Assembly (NCBI GenBank): GCA_945228905.1
Contig: CALYOH010000003.1
Coordinates: 1-41,386, forward strand
DNA: 41,386 nt
From: an uncultured Caryophanales bacterium
GTDB lineage: Bacteria > Bacillota_I > Bacilli_A > RF39 > UBA660
Reading direction: 5' to 3'
The notes beneath the pieces were generated by a model, which did no database searches, was not told the origin of the DNA, and saw nothing but the letters and a program-made list of their open reading frames with translations. Of this stretch, positions 26,352 through 34,748 are shown in pieces. A program made the translations under genes and the position numbers. Each line of letters begins with the position of its first letter. Within the stretch, counting starts at the first letter, position 1.

Positions 26352-28652
26352 ATGGAAAAATTTATGAAGAAAAATCTAAGTCAAATAATAAGTATATTTA
26401 TATTATTAAGTCCTATTATCGATGTATTAACAGGAATATGTATAAATACTTTAAATATTAATTTTACTATTGGAATATTATTTAGAGTATTATTTTTATT
26501 ATTTGTAGTATGTATATCATTATTTGTATTTAAAAAGAAACAATTATTATTACCATATTTATTATTCTTGATATATTTTATTTTCTATGCAATAGGAATA
26601 TTAATATATAAAGATAATTTTATGCTTAATATTCAAAACTTAGTAAAAACATATTATTTTCCAATAATATTCTTATCACTTTATTATATTAAAGATAATT
26701 TAAAAATAAGTAAAATGACATTATTCTCAAGTCTATTCTTATATTTAATATTTATATTTGTACCAACACTTTTTGGTATAGGATATGAAACATATGAAAT
26801 AACTAAAGAAGGTACTTTAGGATTCTTTAATTCGGCAAATGAAATAAGTGGAATAATATCTATACTTACACCAATAATGTTTATAATAATATTTAGATCA
26901 AAACAATCTATTCCTAAATTAATATTATTAGTAATGTATTTAGTAGTAATATTAATGATGGGTACTAAGACACCAATAATAGCTTTATTCTTTACTATAG
27001 GAGTAAGTATTGGTTATTTATTATTAAAATCAATAAAAGAAAAGAAATATAAAAATTTCTGGATATCAATATGTTCAGTAATAGTCCTATTATTTGGAAT
27101 AGCACTAATATTACCAAAAACTAATTTTTATAAGAATATAGAAACTCATTTAGATTATTTAGGTTTAAATAATGTATTTGAAGTATTTACAGATGACCAT
27201 TTAGTAGATCATTTCATATTTAGTTCAAGATTAACTTTCTTAAAAGATAAGGCTGTATTATATAAATTAGCCCCAACATATCAAAAACTATTTGGGATTG
27301 GGTATACTAATAAAGGTAGAGAAACTAAGATGATAGAAATGGATTATTTTGATATCTATTTCAGTCATGGACTTATAGGATTTATAGTATTCTTTATGAT
27401 TACACTATATATATTGTATAAGGTTTTAGAAAAAGCTAATATGAAAAAATATGAGTATTGGATGCTACATACATCATTATTATTAGTAGTAATATTATCA
27501 TTCTTCACAGGTCATATTATAACTGCTCCATCAGTAAGTTTAGTAGCAGTAATATTAATCCTTTTATTAACAAAACCAAAAAAGAAAAGATTACTATTTA
27601 CTGTTAAAAACTTAGAAGTTGGTGGAATAGAAAAAGCTCAAATTAATTTACTAAATAATATTAATTATAATAAGTATGATGTAACATTAATATTAGAAGA
27701 GAAAAAAGGAGAATTGCTTGATAAAGTAAATAAAAAAGTAAACATAAGAGAATTAAAAGTATCTAATAATGATAATGTAATAATAAGGAAATTAATAAAT
27801 GCAATTAGAAAACTAAGATTTAAAATATTAGAATATGATACATATGATTTTAGTTGCTGTTACACAACATATAGTTATAGTTGTAATAAGTTAACTAAAA
27901 TAGCATCTATTAATACAGCATTTTATGTACATAGTGATTATAAATATGTATATGATACAGAAGAAGAATATAGAGAATTCTTTGATAGTAGAAAAGTAAA
28001 TGAATATACAAGAATAATATTTGTATCAAATGAATCAAAAGACGCTTTCTTAGAATATTATCCAAATCTAAAAGATAAGACTCTAGTATTAAATAATTTC
28101 ATTGATACAGAAGAAATAATTACTAAGAGTAAAGAAAAAATAGATGCTAATCGTATAAAGAATAAAAAATTATTAGTATTTGTAGGTAGATTAGATGATT
28201 CATCTAAAAAACTAAAAAGAGCAATTAACTTAGTAAAAGAAATTAAAGATTTTGAATTATGGATAGTTGGAGATGGACCAGATAGAGGAAGATATGAAGC
28301 ATTTACTAAAGATTGTAAAGTAGAAGATAGAGTAACATTCTTTGGTAGACAATTAAATCCATATCCATATATGGCAAAAGCAGATTATATAATCTTAACT
28401 TCTGACTATGAAGGATTCCCAGTAACTTATTTAGAAGCAATAACTCTAAATAAAGATATTATAACAACAATCCCAACTAGTGATGATTATATAGATATAA
28501 AAGAATATGCTCATATAATATCTAAAGATGAAAAAGAAATGGTAAAAGAAGTTAAAAATATCATTGGTGAATATCATAAATATAAAAAGATAGATATTAA
28601 TAAAATACAAAAAGAAAGAATTAAAAAATTAGAAGAATTATTCAATGAATAG
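26352..28652 (+). CDS. Fusion: O-antigen polymerase/ligase-like membrane domain plus GT4 glycosyltransferase
   Basis: The 766-residue protein starts at the ATG behind AGGTGAAG. Residues 1-407 carry about ten to twelve membrane segments and resemble Wzy/WaaL-type O-antigen polymerase/ligase proteins, with FFNSANEISGI, MMGTKTPII and a large outer loop before YFDIYFSHGLIGF. After a KPKKKR junction, residues about 413-766 form a GT-B glycosyltransferase of family GT4: FTVKNLEVGGIEKAQ at the start, VFVGRLDDSSKKLKRA, and the donor-site motif SDYEGFPVTYLEA. The first part would polymerise or transfer glycan outside the membrane, the second add a sugar from a nucleotide donor inside. The next gene, a GT2, starts 10 bases after its stop. 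Confidence 0.85.
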   Translation: MEKFMKKNLSQIISIFILLSPIIDVLTGICINTLNINFTIGILFRVLFLLFVVCISLFVFKKKQLLLPYLLFLIYFIFYAIGILIYKDNFMLNIQNLVKTYYFPIIFLSLYYIKDNLKISKMTLFSSLFLYLIFIFVPTLFGIGYETYEITKEGTLGFFNSANEISGIISILTPIMFIIIFRSKQSIPKLILLVMYLVVILMMGTKTPIIALFFTIGVSIGYLLLKSIKEKKYKNFWISICSVIVLLFGIALILPKTNFYKNIETHLDYLGLNNVFEVFTDDHLVDHFIFSSRLTFLKDKAVLYKLAPTYQKLFGIGYTNKGRETKMIEMDYFDIYFSHGLIGFIVFFMITLYILYKVLEKANMKKYEYWMLHTSLLLVVILSFFTGHIITAPSVSLVAVILILLLTKPKKKRLLFTVKNLEVGGIEKAQINLLNNINYNKYDVTLILEEKKGELLDKVNKKVNIRELKVSNNDNVIIRKLINAIRKLRFKILEYDTYDFSCCYTTYSYSCNKLTKIASINTAFYVHSDYKYVYDTEEEYREFFDSRKVNEYTRIIFVSNESKDAFLEYYPNLKDKTLVLNNFIDTEEIITKSKEKIDANRIKNKKLLVFVGRLDDSSKKLKRAINLVKEIKDFELWIVGDGPDRGRYEAFTKDCKVEDRVTFFGRQLNPYPYMAKADYIILTSDYEGFPVTYLEAITLNKDIITTIPTSDDYIDIKEYAHIISKDEKEMVKEVKNIIGEYHKYKKIDINKIQKERIKKLEELFNE

Positions 28653-28662
28653 AGGAGATAAT

Positions 28663-29580
28663 ATGCCTAAGTTTAGTATAGTAATACCAGTATATAATGT
28701 AGAAAAATTTATAAAAAGAACATTAGATAGTATAGTAAAACAAACATATAATGATTATGAAATAATTATTGTTGATGATGGATCTACTGATAAAAGTATA
28801 GATATTGCTAAAAAGTATGATGTTAAAATAATTAAATCTAAACATGTAGAAGTAAGTGAAGCTAGAAATATAGGAGCTAAACATGCTAAAGGAGAATACT
28901 TAATATTTTTAGATAGTGATGACTACTGGGATAAAGACTTATTAAAAGAGGTAAGTAAATCTCTAGATAATGATCCAGATCTTGTAAGATTCCAAGTAAG
29001 AACAGTAACTGATAATGATGAAAGAACAGATTATAATGAAGAAGAGTTTGTTGGATTATCTGGAGAAGAAGCGTTTAATAGAATAGTAAAATTTCATTAT
29101 ATAGAAAGTATCTGGTGCTATGCTATAAAAAGAAGCTATTATGAAAAGGAAAAATTCCAGTTTAAAAAAGGAACTATTCACGAAGACTTTGGATTAACTC
29201 CATTAGTTGTAATAAAAGCGTCTCGTGTTAATAGTATTAAATATATTGGATATAATTACTATAGAAGAAGTGGAAGTATTATGAATACTCCAGATTATAA
29301 TTGGACTAAAAGAAAAGTTAAAGATTTCTATAATCATTATTTAAATCTTGATAAAGAAATAGAAAAAGTAGCTGTAGATAAAAAAATATTCAAGAGTTAT
29401 ATCGCAAATAGTATGATAATGAAAATATGTGAATTAAATAATCCTGAATATAAAGAATATAAAAAGAAATTAAAAGAACATAAAGTATATGATAATTTAT
29501 TAACTGATACTTTTTCTAGAAAGATAAAAAAACTAATGTATAAGATTAGTCCTAAACTAGCAGTTAAATTTATAAAATAA
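28663..29580 (+). CDS. Family 2 glycosyltransferase (GT-A fold)
   Basis: The ATG at 28663 follows GAGGAG by 5 bases; the ATG at 28645 overlaps the previous gene's last codons and is less likely. The 305-residue protein starts SIVIPVYNVEKFI, has the nucleotide-binding IVDDGSTDKS and the DxD metal motif FLDSDDYW (Asp84, Asp86), and a His-Glu-Asp (IHEDFG) typical of GT2 catalytic regions. The second half is a basic helical tail. It should add one sugar to a growing lipid-linked glycan on the cytoplasmic side; the sugar is unknown. It is co-transcribed with the polymerase/GT4 fusion and ends in a long terminator. Confidence 0.92.
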   Translation: MPKFSIVIPVYNVEKFIKRTLDSIVKQTYNDYEIIIVDDGSTDKSIDIAKKYDVKIIKSKHVEVSEARNIGAKHAKGEYLIFLDSDDYWDKDLLKEVSKSLDNDPDLVRFQVRTVTDNDERTDYNEEEFVGLSGEEAFNRIVKFHYIESIWCYAIKRSYYEKEKFQFKKGTIHEDFGLTPLVVIKASRVNSIKYIGYNYYRRSGSIMNTPDYNWTKRKVKDFYNHYLNLDKEIEKVAVDKKIFKSYIANSMIMKICELNNPEYKEYKKKLKEHKVYDNLLTDTFSRKIKKLMYKISPKLAVKFIK

Positions 29581-29610
29581 TATCCATATCTATGGATATT
29601 ATTTGTTTTT
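29575..29610 (+). terminator. Strong terminator inside the glycan locus
   Basis: AAATAATATCCATA (29575-29588) is the exact reverse complement of 29591-29604, a 14-bp stem (loop in practice a little larger than 2 bases), followed by TGTTTTT. It includes the stop codon of the GT2 gene. Confidence 0.88.
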
Positions 29611-29631
29611 ATAGTAAAAAACAGGTATAAT
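29603..29631 (+). promoter_or_regulatory. Internal promoter of the glycan locus
   Basis: TTGTTT (29603-29608), inside the terminator tail, and TATAAT (29626-29631) are 17 bases apart. The ATG of the GtrB-like gene follows 24 bases later. Confidence 0.65.
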
Positions 29632-29654
29632 AAATATATGTTAGGAGTGAAAAT

Positions 29655-30602
29655 ATGACTCAAAAAGAAAAGATTTCTATAGTAGTACCTTGTTATAATG
29701 AAGAAGAATCTCTTCCAATATTTTATGAAGAAATTACTAAGGTATCAAAGAAGTTAAAAGAGGTTGATTTTGAATATATTTTTATTAATGATGGATCAAA
29801 AGATAAAACACTAAGTATATTAAGAGAATTATCAAAGAAAGATAGTAAAGTAAGATACGTATCATTTTCAAGAAACTTTGGAAAAGAAGCTGGTATGTTT
29901 GCTGGATTAGAAGCAACCACAGGAGACTATGTCGCAATAATGGATGCAGATATGCAAGATCCACCAGAAATGATCATTGAGATGTATAAAAGTATTAAAA
30001 AGGAAGATTATGATTGTGTTGCTTTATATACAAAGTCTCATAAAGGATATAACTTTATTAGAAAAGGATTAACTAATTGTTGGTATAAATTAATAGAAAA
30101 AATATCTGATTCTAAACAAGTTCCAGGCGCAAGAGATTTCAGATTAATGAAAAGAAAAATGGTAGATTCTATTTTATCAATGAGAGAATATAATAGATAT
30201 ACTAAAGGAATGTTTGGATTCGTAGGATTTGATACTAAATGGATAGATTATGAAGCTCCAGAAAGAGTAGCTGGAACATCTAAATTTAACTTAGGAAAAT
30301 TAATAAAATATGCATTAGAAGGAATAGTTGCTTTCTCAACAAAACCATTATTAATTTCAGCATATGTAGGAATGCTATTCTGTTTAGTAGCTTTTATCGC
30401 AATAATAGTAATAATAGTAAAAACATTAGTACTTGGAGATCCAACATCAGGATGGCCTTCACTAGCATGTATAATAATATTTGTAAGTGGAATACAATTA
30501 TTCTTCTTAGGAATAATTGGCATGTATTTATCTAAAATATATTTGGAAGTAAAAGAAAGACCAGTATATATAGTAAAAGAAACTGAAAAAGATAATAAAT
30601 AA
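29655..30602 (+). CDS. Polyprenyl-phosphate glycosyltransferase, GtrB/DPM1-like (first copy)
   Basis: Such enzymes move a sugar from a nucleotide donor to undecaprenyl phosphate at the inner membrane face, making the donor for an outer GT-C enzyme. The 315-residue protein has a GT2 domain: VVPCYNEEESLP, INDGSKDKT, the metal motif MDADMQDPPE (Asp97, Asp99), FRLMKR, and ERVAGTSKFN before the membrane part. Two C-terminal membrane segments (about 232-255 and 265-292) and a tail with KERPVYIV are characteristic of the GtrB/CsbB type. A GT2 gene follows after 10 bases and a GT-C-like protein after that; a second copy is at 37453. Confidence 0.93.
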   Translation: MTQKEKISIVVPCYNEEESLPIFYEEITKVSKKLKEVDFEYIFINDGSKDKTLSILRELSKKDSKVRYVSFSRNFGKEAGMFAGLEATTGDYVAIMDADMQDPPEMIIEMYKSIKKEDYDCVALYTKSHKGYNFIRKGLTNCWYKLIEKISDSKQVPGARDFRLMKRKMVDSILSMREYNRYTKGMFGFVGFDTKWIDYEAPERVAGTSKFNLGKLIKYALEGIVAFSTKPLLISAYVGMLFCLVAFIAIIVIIVKTLVLGDPTSGWPSLACIIIFVSGIQLFFLGIIGMYLSKIYLEVKERPVYIVKETEKDNK

Positions 30603-30612
30603 AGGAGTACAT

Positions 30613-31554
30613 ATGGCAGATATAAGTATAATTATCCCTGCTTATAATGCAGAAAAATATATAAAGAAATGTTTAGATTCATTAATAAAACAAACTAAAA
30701 AAGAAATAGAAATAATAGTAATAAATGATGGATCTAAAGATAATACAGAAAAATTAATAAAGTCATACACCGACTCAAGAATTAAGTATTATAAAAACAC
30801 TAACCATGGGATTGGTTATTCAAGAAACTATGGTATTGAAAAAGCTAAAGGCAAATATATAATGTTTCTAGATAGTGATGATTATGTAGAAAAAGATATT
30901 TGTGAAAAACTATATAATAAAGCAAGAAACGATGATTTAGATTTAGTAATATGTGATTTCTTTAAAGAATTTGAAAATGGTAATATTGAAGAAATACATA
31001 CAAATGATTTTAAGAACTCATCACTAAAAGATAATCCTGATATTATTACAGAATATCTTTCTCCATGGGCAAAACTATATAGTACTAAGTTATTAAAAGA
31101 TAATAATATTAAATTTGTAGAAAATCTAAAATATGAAGATGCTCCTTTTGTAATAGAAGCACTTGATAAAGCTAAAAAGATAGGTAAAGTTAATGATTGC
31201 TTAGTACATTATATGATTCATGGTAATAGTGAAACAACAGTAAGGGATAAAAGAGTATTTGATATTTTAAAGATTATTGATAAGATTAGAAAATATACAA
31301 AAAATAAAGCATATTTAATAGATAAAATTGATAAACTAACTGTTCGTATTATTACAAACTATACTATTCAACAAAGAGTACAAGCTGATAAGAAGGTTGG
31401 AATGGAATTTATCAATGAAGCATTTGAATATATGAAAAAAGAAGTTCCTGATTATAAAAATAATAAATATTATGAAACAAGAAGCTTCTTAAGAAGAACA
31501 ATAGAAAAAAGTAAATTATTAACTAAGATTTATGTAAAACTATATAATAAGTAA
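30613..31554 (+). CDS. Family 2 glycosyltransferase (GT-A fold), second cytoplasmic copy
   Basis: The 313-residue protein starts behind AAAGGAG. It has SIIIPAYNAEKYI, VINDGSKDNT, SRNYGIEKAKG and the DxD motif MFLDSDDYVE (Asp87, Asp89), then LKYEDAPFV, where the Glu-Asp pair fits the GT2 catalytic base region. There is no membrane segment. It is similar in layout to the GT2 at 28663 but clearly divergent, so it probably adds a different sugar or linkage. It sits between the GtrB-like and GT-C-like genes with 10-base gaps on both sides. Confidence 0.92.
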   Translation: MADISIIIPAYNAEKYIKKCLDSLIKQTKKEIEIIVINDGSKDNTEKLIKSYTDSRIKYYKNTNHGIGYSRNYGIEKAKGKYIMFLDSDDYVEKDICEKLYNKARNDDLDLVICDFFKEFENGNIEEIHTNDFKNSSLKDNPDIITEYLSPWAKLYSTKLLKDNNIKFVENLKYEDAPFVIEALDKAKKIGKVNDCLVHYMIHGNSETTVRDKRVFDILKIIDKIRKYTKNKAYLIDKIDKLTVRIITNYTIQQRVQADKKVGMEFINEAFEYMKKEVPDYKNNKYYETRSFLRRTIEKSKLLTKIYVKLYNK

Positions 31555-31564
31555 GGAGATTAAA

Positions 31565-33280
31565 ATGAAAGAAAAAAGCATTATGAAAAGTGAATCAATG
31601 AAATTATTCACAATGTTATCCGGATATTTTTTATCTGTATTACTTTTATATTCAGTACTTCAATTTATAAAAATTCAAAATTTAGCAATAATTCAAATAT
31701 TAAGTATTATTATTCCAATTATTTTTTATCTAATATTAAATAAGAAAGTATCAATAAAGAAAGAAATAATAACAATATCTTTTTATTTGTTTATATTATT
31801 AATAATTCCATTTATATATAACAAAACATATGATTTAACAATAGATGGCAATTCATATCATAAAACAGCAATTGCTTTTATAAAAAGTGGCTGGAACCCA
31901 ATGTATGAATCAATGAGAAGTTACCAGAAACATAGTGATGAAGTAATAAAGATTGAAAAACAATACAAGGTTGATTTATGGGTTGAACATTATCCAAAAG
32001 CAACATGGATTATTGCAGCAACAATGTATAATATGACAGGAAGTATTGAATCTGGTAAGTGCATTACCTTAATACTTTCAATAATGCTAATGATTATTAG
32101 TTATAATTGTCTAAGCAAAATACTAGATAAAAAATGGTCAATGATAATTTCAATAATAATATTATTAAATCCAATAGTATTAGCTCAATTCTATACATAT
32201 TATGTTGATGGTATTATGGGAATTGTATTTATTATAGAATTATTATTATTGATGCAAATTAAGCCAAAAGAAAAAATTGATAAAAGACTTTGGCTATCTA
32301 TAACATCAATTTGTGCAATTTGTGTTAACTTAAAATATACTGGACTTTTATGTTCAGGAGTAATAGCAGCAGTATATTATTTCTATTATTTAATTGTAAA
32401 TAGAAAGGATAAAGAATTCTTAAATATTTTTAAAAGATTAACTCTTTCATTTATAATTGTTTTTGTATCTGCTATATTTATTGTAGGAGCAAATTCATAC
32501 ATAAAAAATACAATAGATCATCATAATCCACTTTATCCATTAATTGGAAAAGATAAAGTAGATATTATTTCTACAATGCAACCAAAAAGTTTTAACAAAA
32601 AAAGTAAAATAGAAAAATTTATTATTTCTACATTCTCTAAAACAGAAAATGTAACATATGAAGAAGAACCAACATTAAAGATACCATTGAGAGTTTATAG
32701 ATCAGAAATAGAGGAACTATATATTCCTGATGTTAGAATTGCTGGTTTTGGTCCATGGTCTGCGTTCTTGTTCATTTTATCAATAATAATACTAATTCCT
32801 TTGTCAGTACTTTTAATGAAAAAGGAAAAAGAAAATACTAAATATCTTGTATTACCACTATTGTGTATAATATTATCTTCGATATTAGTAGGAGAGAGTT
32901 GGTGGGCAAGATATATTCCACAAGTGTATTTAATTCCAGTAGGAGCATTACTATTATTAATATACTCAAGAAAATATTATGATAAATTAATTCTAAGAAT
33001 AATAACATATGGTTTTATATTAGTATTAATATTAAATTCAGGCTGCTTCTTATATGTTGACTATAAGACATTAGATTCATTTAAAGAAATAACAAACGAT
33101 ATTAATGAAATGAAAGAAATTGATAATTTAGAGTTAAGAACTAATTATCTTGACTTATACGGCTACTTTTACACATTAAATGATAATGATGTCGAATATG
33201 TAGTAATAAAAGAAGATATTCCTGATGATGAATCAGTATTTATGTATTCTTGGAGACTAGAGGTGAAAAAAAATGACTAA
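31565..33280 (+). CDS. GT-C-like polytopic membrane protein with DGNxYHK motif (first paralog)
   Basis: The 571-residue protein starts behind AAGGAGAT. It has about eleven or twelve membrane segments and no sequence that I can tie to a named family, but it has GT-C features: an acidic motif in the first outer loop (LTIDGNSYHK, Asp94), a following SGWNPMYES, and a later outer region with KIPLRVYRSEIE and VRIAGFGPW. It shares these blocks in order with the 581-residue protein at 38415 (TADGNTYHK, NGWNPLYES, KVPFRVYRQEI, LRVGGFGP, WARYVP), so the two are paralogs. It probably takes a sugar from polyprenyl phosphate and adds it outside the cell. Its last codons overlap the next gene by 8 bases. 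Confidence 0.7.
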   Translation: MKEKSIMKSESMKLFTMLSGYFLSVLLLYSVLQFIKIQNLAIIQILSIIIPIIFYLILNKKVSIKKEIITISFYLFILLIIPFIYNKTYDLTIDGNSYHKTAIAFIKSGWNPMYESMRSYQKHSDEVIKIEKQYKVDLWVEHYPKATWIIAATMYNMTGSIESGKCITLILSIMLMIISYNCLSKILDKKWSMIISIIILLNPIVLAQFYTYYVDGIMGIVFIIELLLLMQIKPKEKIDKRLWLSITSICAICVNLKYTGLLCSGVIAAVYYFYYLIVNRKDKEFLNIFKRLTLSFIIVFVSAIFIVGANSYIKNTIDHHNPLYPLIGKDKVDIISTMQPKSFNKKSKIEKFIISTFSKTENVTYEEEPTLKIPLRVYRSEIEELYIPDVRIAGFGPWSAFLFILSIIILIPLSVLLMKKEKENTKYLVLPLLCIILSSILVGESWWARYIPQVYLIPVGALLLLIYSRKYYDKLILRIITYGFILVLILNSGCFLYVDYKTLDSFKEITNDINEMKEIDNLELRTNYLDLYGYFYTLNDNDVEYVVIKEDIPDDESVFMYSWRLEVKKND

Positions 33281-34157
33281 AAAAATAAAAAATTACATAA
33301 AATTAATAAGAGTTAAACACTGGCTAAAAAATGGACTAGTATTCTTACCAATATTTTTTAGCTCAAATATTTTTAATATTAATCTATTACTAACTTCAGT
33401 ATTAGCATTCTTTATATTTTCATTTACATCAAGTATTGTATATGTAGTTAATGATATGAATGATATTGAAAAAGATAAATTACATCCAGTAAAAAAGAAT
33501 AGACCATTAGCAAGTGGAGCAATATCTATTCCTATGGCAAGAGTAGTAATTGTAATATTATTTGTTCTAGTAGCATTACTAAGTTTCTTTGCATATAAAG
33601 TAAATAATAATATATTTATTTTCATAATACCACTAATATACTTAGTACTAAATATTATGTATAGTAAAGGATTAAAGAATATACCTATAATAGATGTAGT
33701 TATATTAGTATCAGGATTTGTATTTAGAGTAATGTATGGAGGAGTAATCACTGATATAGAAGTATCTAAATACTTATATCTAATGATTATCTTTGGAGCA
33801 TTTTATTTAGGATTTGGTAAAAGAAGAAATGAAATTATTAAAAATGGAGAAAAATCAAGAAAAGTACTTGAACTATATAATAAAGAATTCTTAGACAAGA
33901 ATATGTATGTTATGTTAGGTTTAGCAGTTGTTTCATATACACTATGGTGTGTAGATCCTGCAACAATCGCAAGAGTTGGTAATGATTATCTGTTCTGGAC
34001 AATTCCATTATTAATAATAATTCTTCTATTATATAGTCTAAATATAGAAGGAAATTCACATGGAGATCCAATAGAAGTAATTCTTGCAGATAAAAAACTT
34101 TTAGTAACAGTATTTATATATATTATAGTAATGGGAGGAATATTATATCTATTATGA
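33273..34157 (+). CDS. Polyprenyl-phosphate phosphoribosyltransferase, UbiA family (DPPR synthase-like)
   Basis: UbiA-family enzymes of this branch transfer 5-phosphoribose from PRPP to a polyprenyl phosphate, the first step to decaprenyl-phosphoryl ribose or arabinose. The 294-residue protein has RVKHWLKNGLVFLP at the start, the metal motif NDMNDIEKD (Asn60 to Asp68) followed by HPVKKNRPLASG, then YSKGLKNIPIIDVV, FVFRVMYGG and LGFGKRRNE, all typical of the DPPR-synthase branch rather than quinone or heme synthesis. About eight membrane segments are present. It overlaps the previous gene by 8 bases and the next (HAD phosphatase) by 4 bases (ATGA), a sign of tight translational coupling. The polyprenyl length is unknown. 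Confidence 0.88.
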   Translation: MTKKIKNYIKLIRVKHWLKNGLVFLPIFFSSNIFNINLLLTSVLAFFIFSFTSSIVYVVNDMNDIEKDKLHPVKKNRPLASGAISIPMARVVIVILFVLVALLSFFAYKVNNNIFIFIIPLIYLVLNIMYSKGLKNIPIIDVVILVSGFVFRVMYGGVITDIEVSKYLYLMIIFGAFYLGFGKRRNEIIKNGEKSRKVLELYNKEFLDKNMYVMLGLAVVSYTLWCVDPATIARVGNDYLFWTIPLLIIILLLYSLNIEGNSHGDPIEVILADKKLLVTVFIYIIVMGGILYLL

Positions 34158-34735
34158 TAAACGCATACGACTTTGATGAAACAATTTATGATGGAGACTC
34201 ATCTATAGACTTTTATAAGTACTGCTTAAAAAGAAAACCATCAATTATTATAATGGCACCAATCCAAGCATATGGAGTATTACTTTATATGTTAAAAATA
34301 AAAAACAAAGATTTTATGAAAGAAAAAATCTTTAGTTTCTTAAAAAGAATTGATAATATAGATGACTATATAGATGATTTTTGGAAAACACATAAAAAGA
34401 ATATAAAAGAGTGGTATTTAAAACAAAAAAAGAAAACTGATGTAATCATATCTGCTTCTCCTGAATTCTTACTTAAACCACTAGAAAAAGAATTAGGAGT
34501 AGAAAGAATAATCGCAACAAAAGTAAATAAATATAATGGTAAGTTTGAATCTAAAAACTGTCATGATTATCAAAAAATAAAAAGATATGAAGCAGAAATG
34601 AGAAGAAAAGATGATATTAAAAGATTCTATTCTGATTCATTTAAATCAGATAAAGCAATGTTTGAATATGCTGAAGAAGCCTATCTAGTAAAAAAGAATA
34701 AAATCGAGAAAATTGATCCTAAAAACTATAAATAG
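34154..34735 (+). CDS. HAD-superfamily phosphatase (HAD-IB type) coupled to the UbiA gene
   Basis: The 193-residue protein has all four HAD motifs: nucleophile and acid AYDFDETIYD (Asp6, Asp8), motif II ISASPE (Ser100), a Lys around 142-144, and motif IV YSDSFKSD (Asp161, Asp166). It resembles the HAD-IB (phosphoserine-phosphatase-like) group. Its start overlaps the UbiA stop by 4 bases. Because some bacterial proteins fuse a HAD domain to UbiA, and because the phosphoribosyl product must be dephosphorylated, a 5'-phosphoribosyl-polyprenol phosphatase role is a good inference, not shown. There is no membrane segment longer than the short hydrophobic stretch near 30-47. Confidence 0.85.
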   Translation: MINAYDFDETIYDGDSSIDFYKYCLKRKPSIIIMAPIQAYGVLLYMLKIKNKDFMKEKIFSFLKRIDNIDDYIDDFWKTHKKNIKEWYLKQKKKTDVIISASPEFLLKPLEKELGVERIIATKVNKYNGKFESKNCHDYQKIKRYEAEMRRKDDIKRFYSDSFKSDKAMFEYAEEAYLVKKNKIEKIDPKNYK

Positions 34736-34748
34736 AGAGGTAATTAAA

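Noticed and set aside
33293..33751. Minus-strand open frame of 152 codons within the UbiA gene.
   Set aside because: The plus strand encodes all UbiA motifs here; the minus frame is Thr/Asn/Ile-rich with no start signals.
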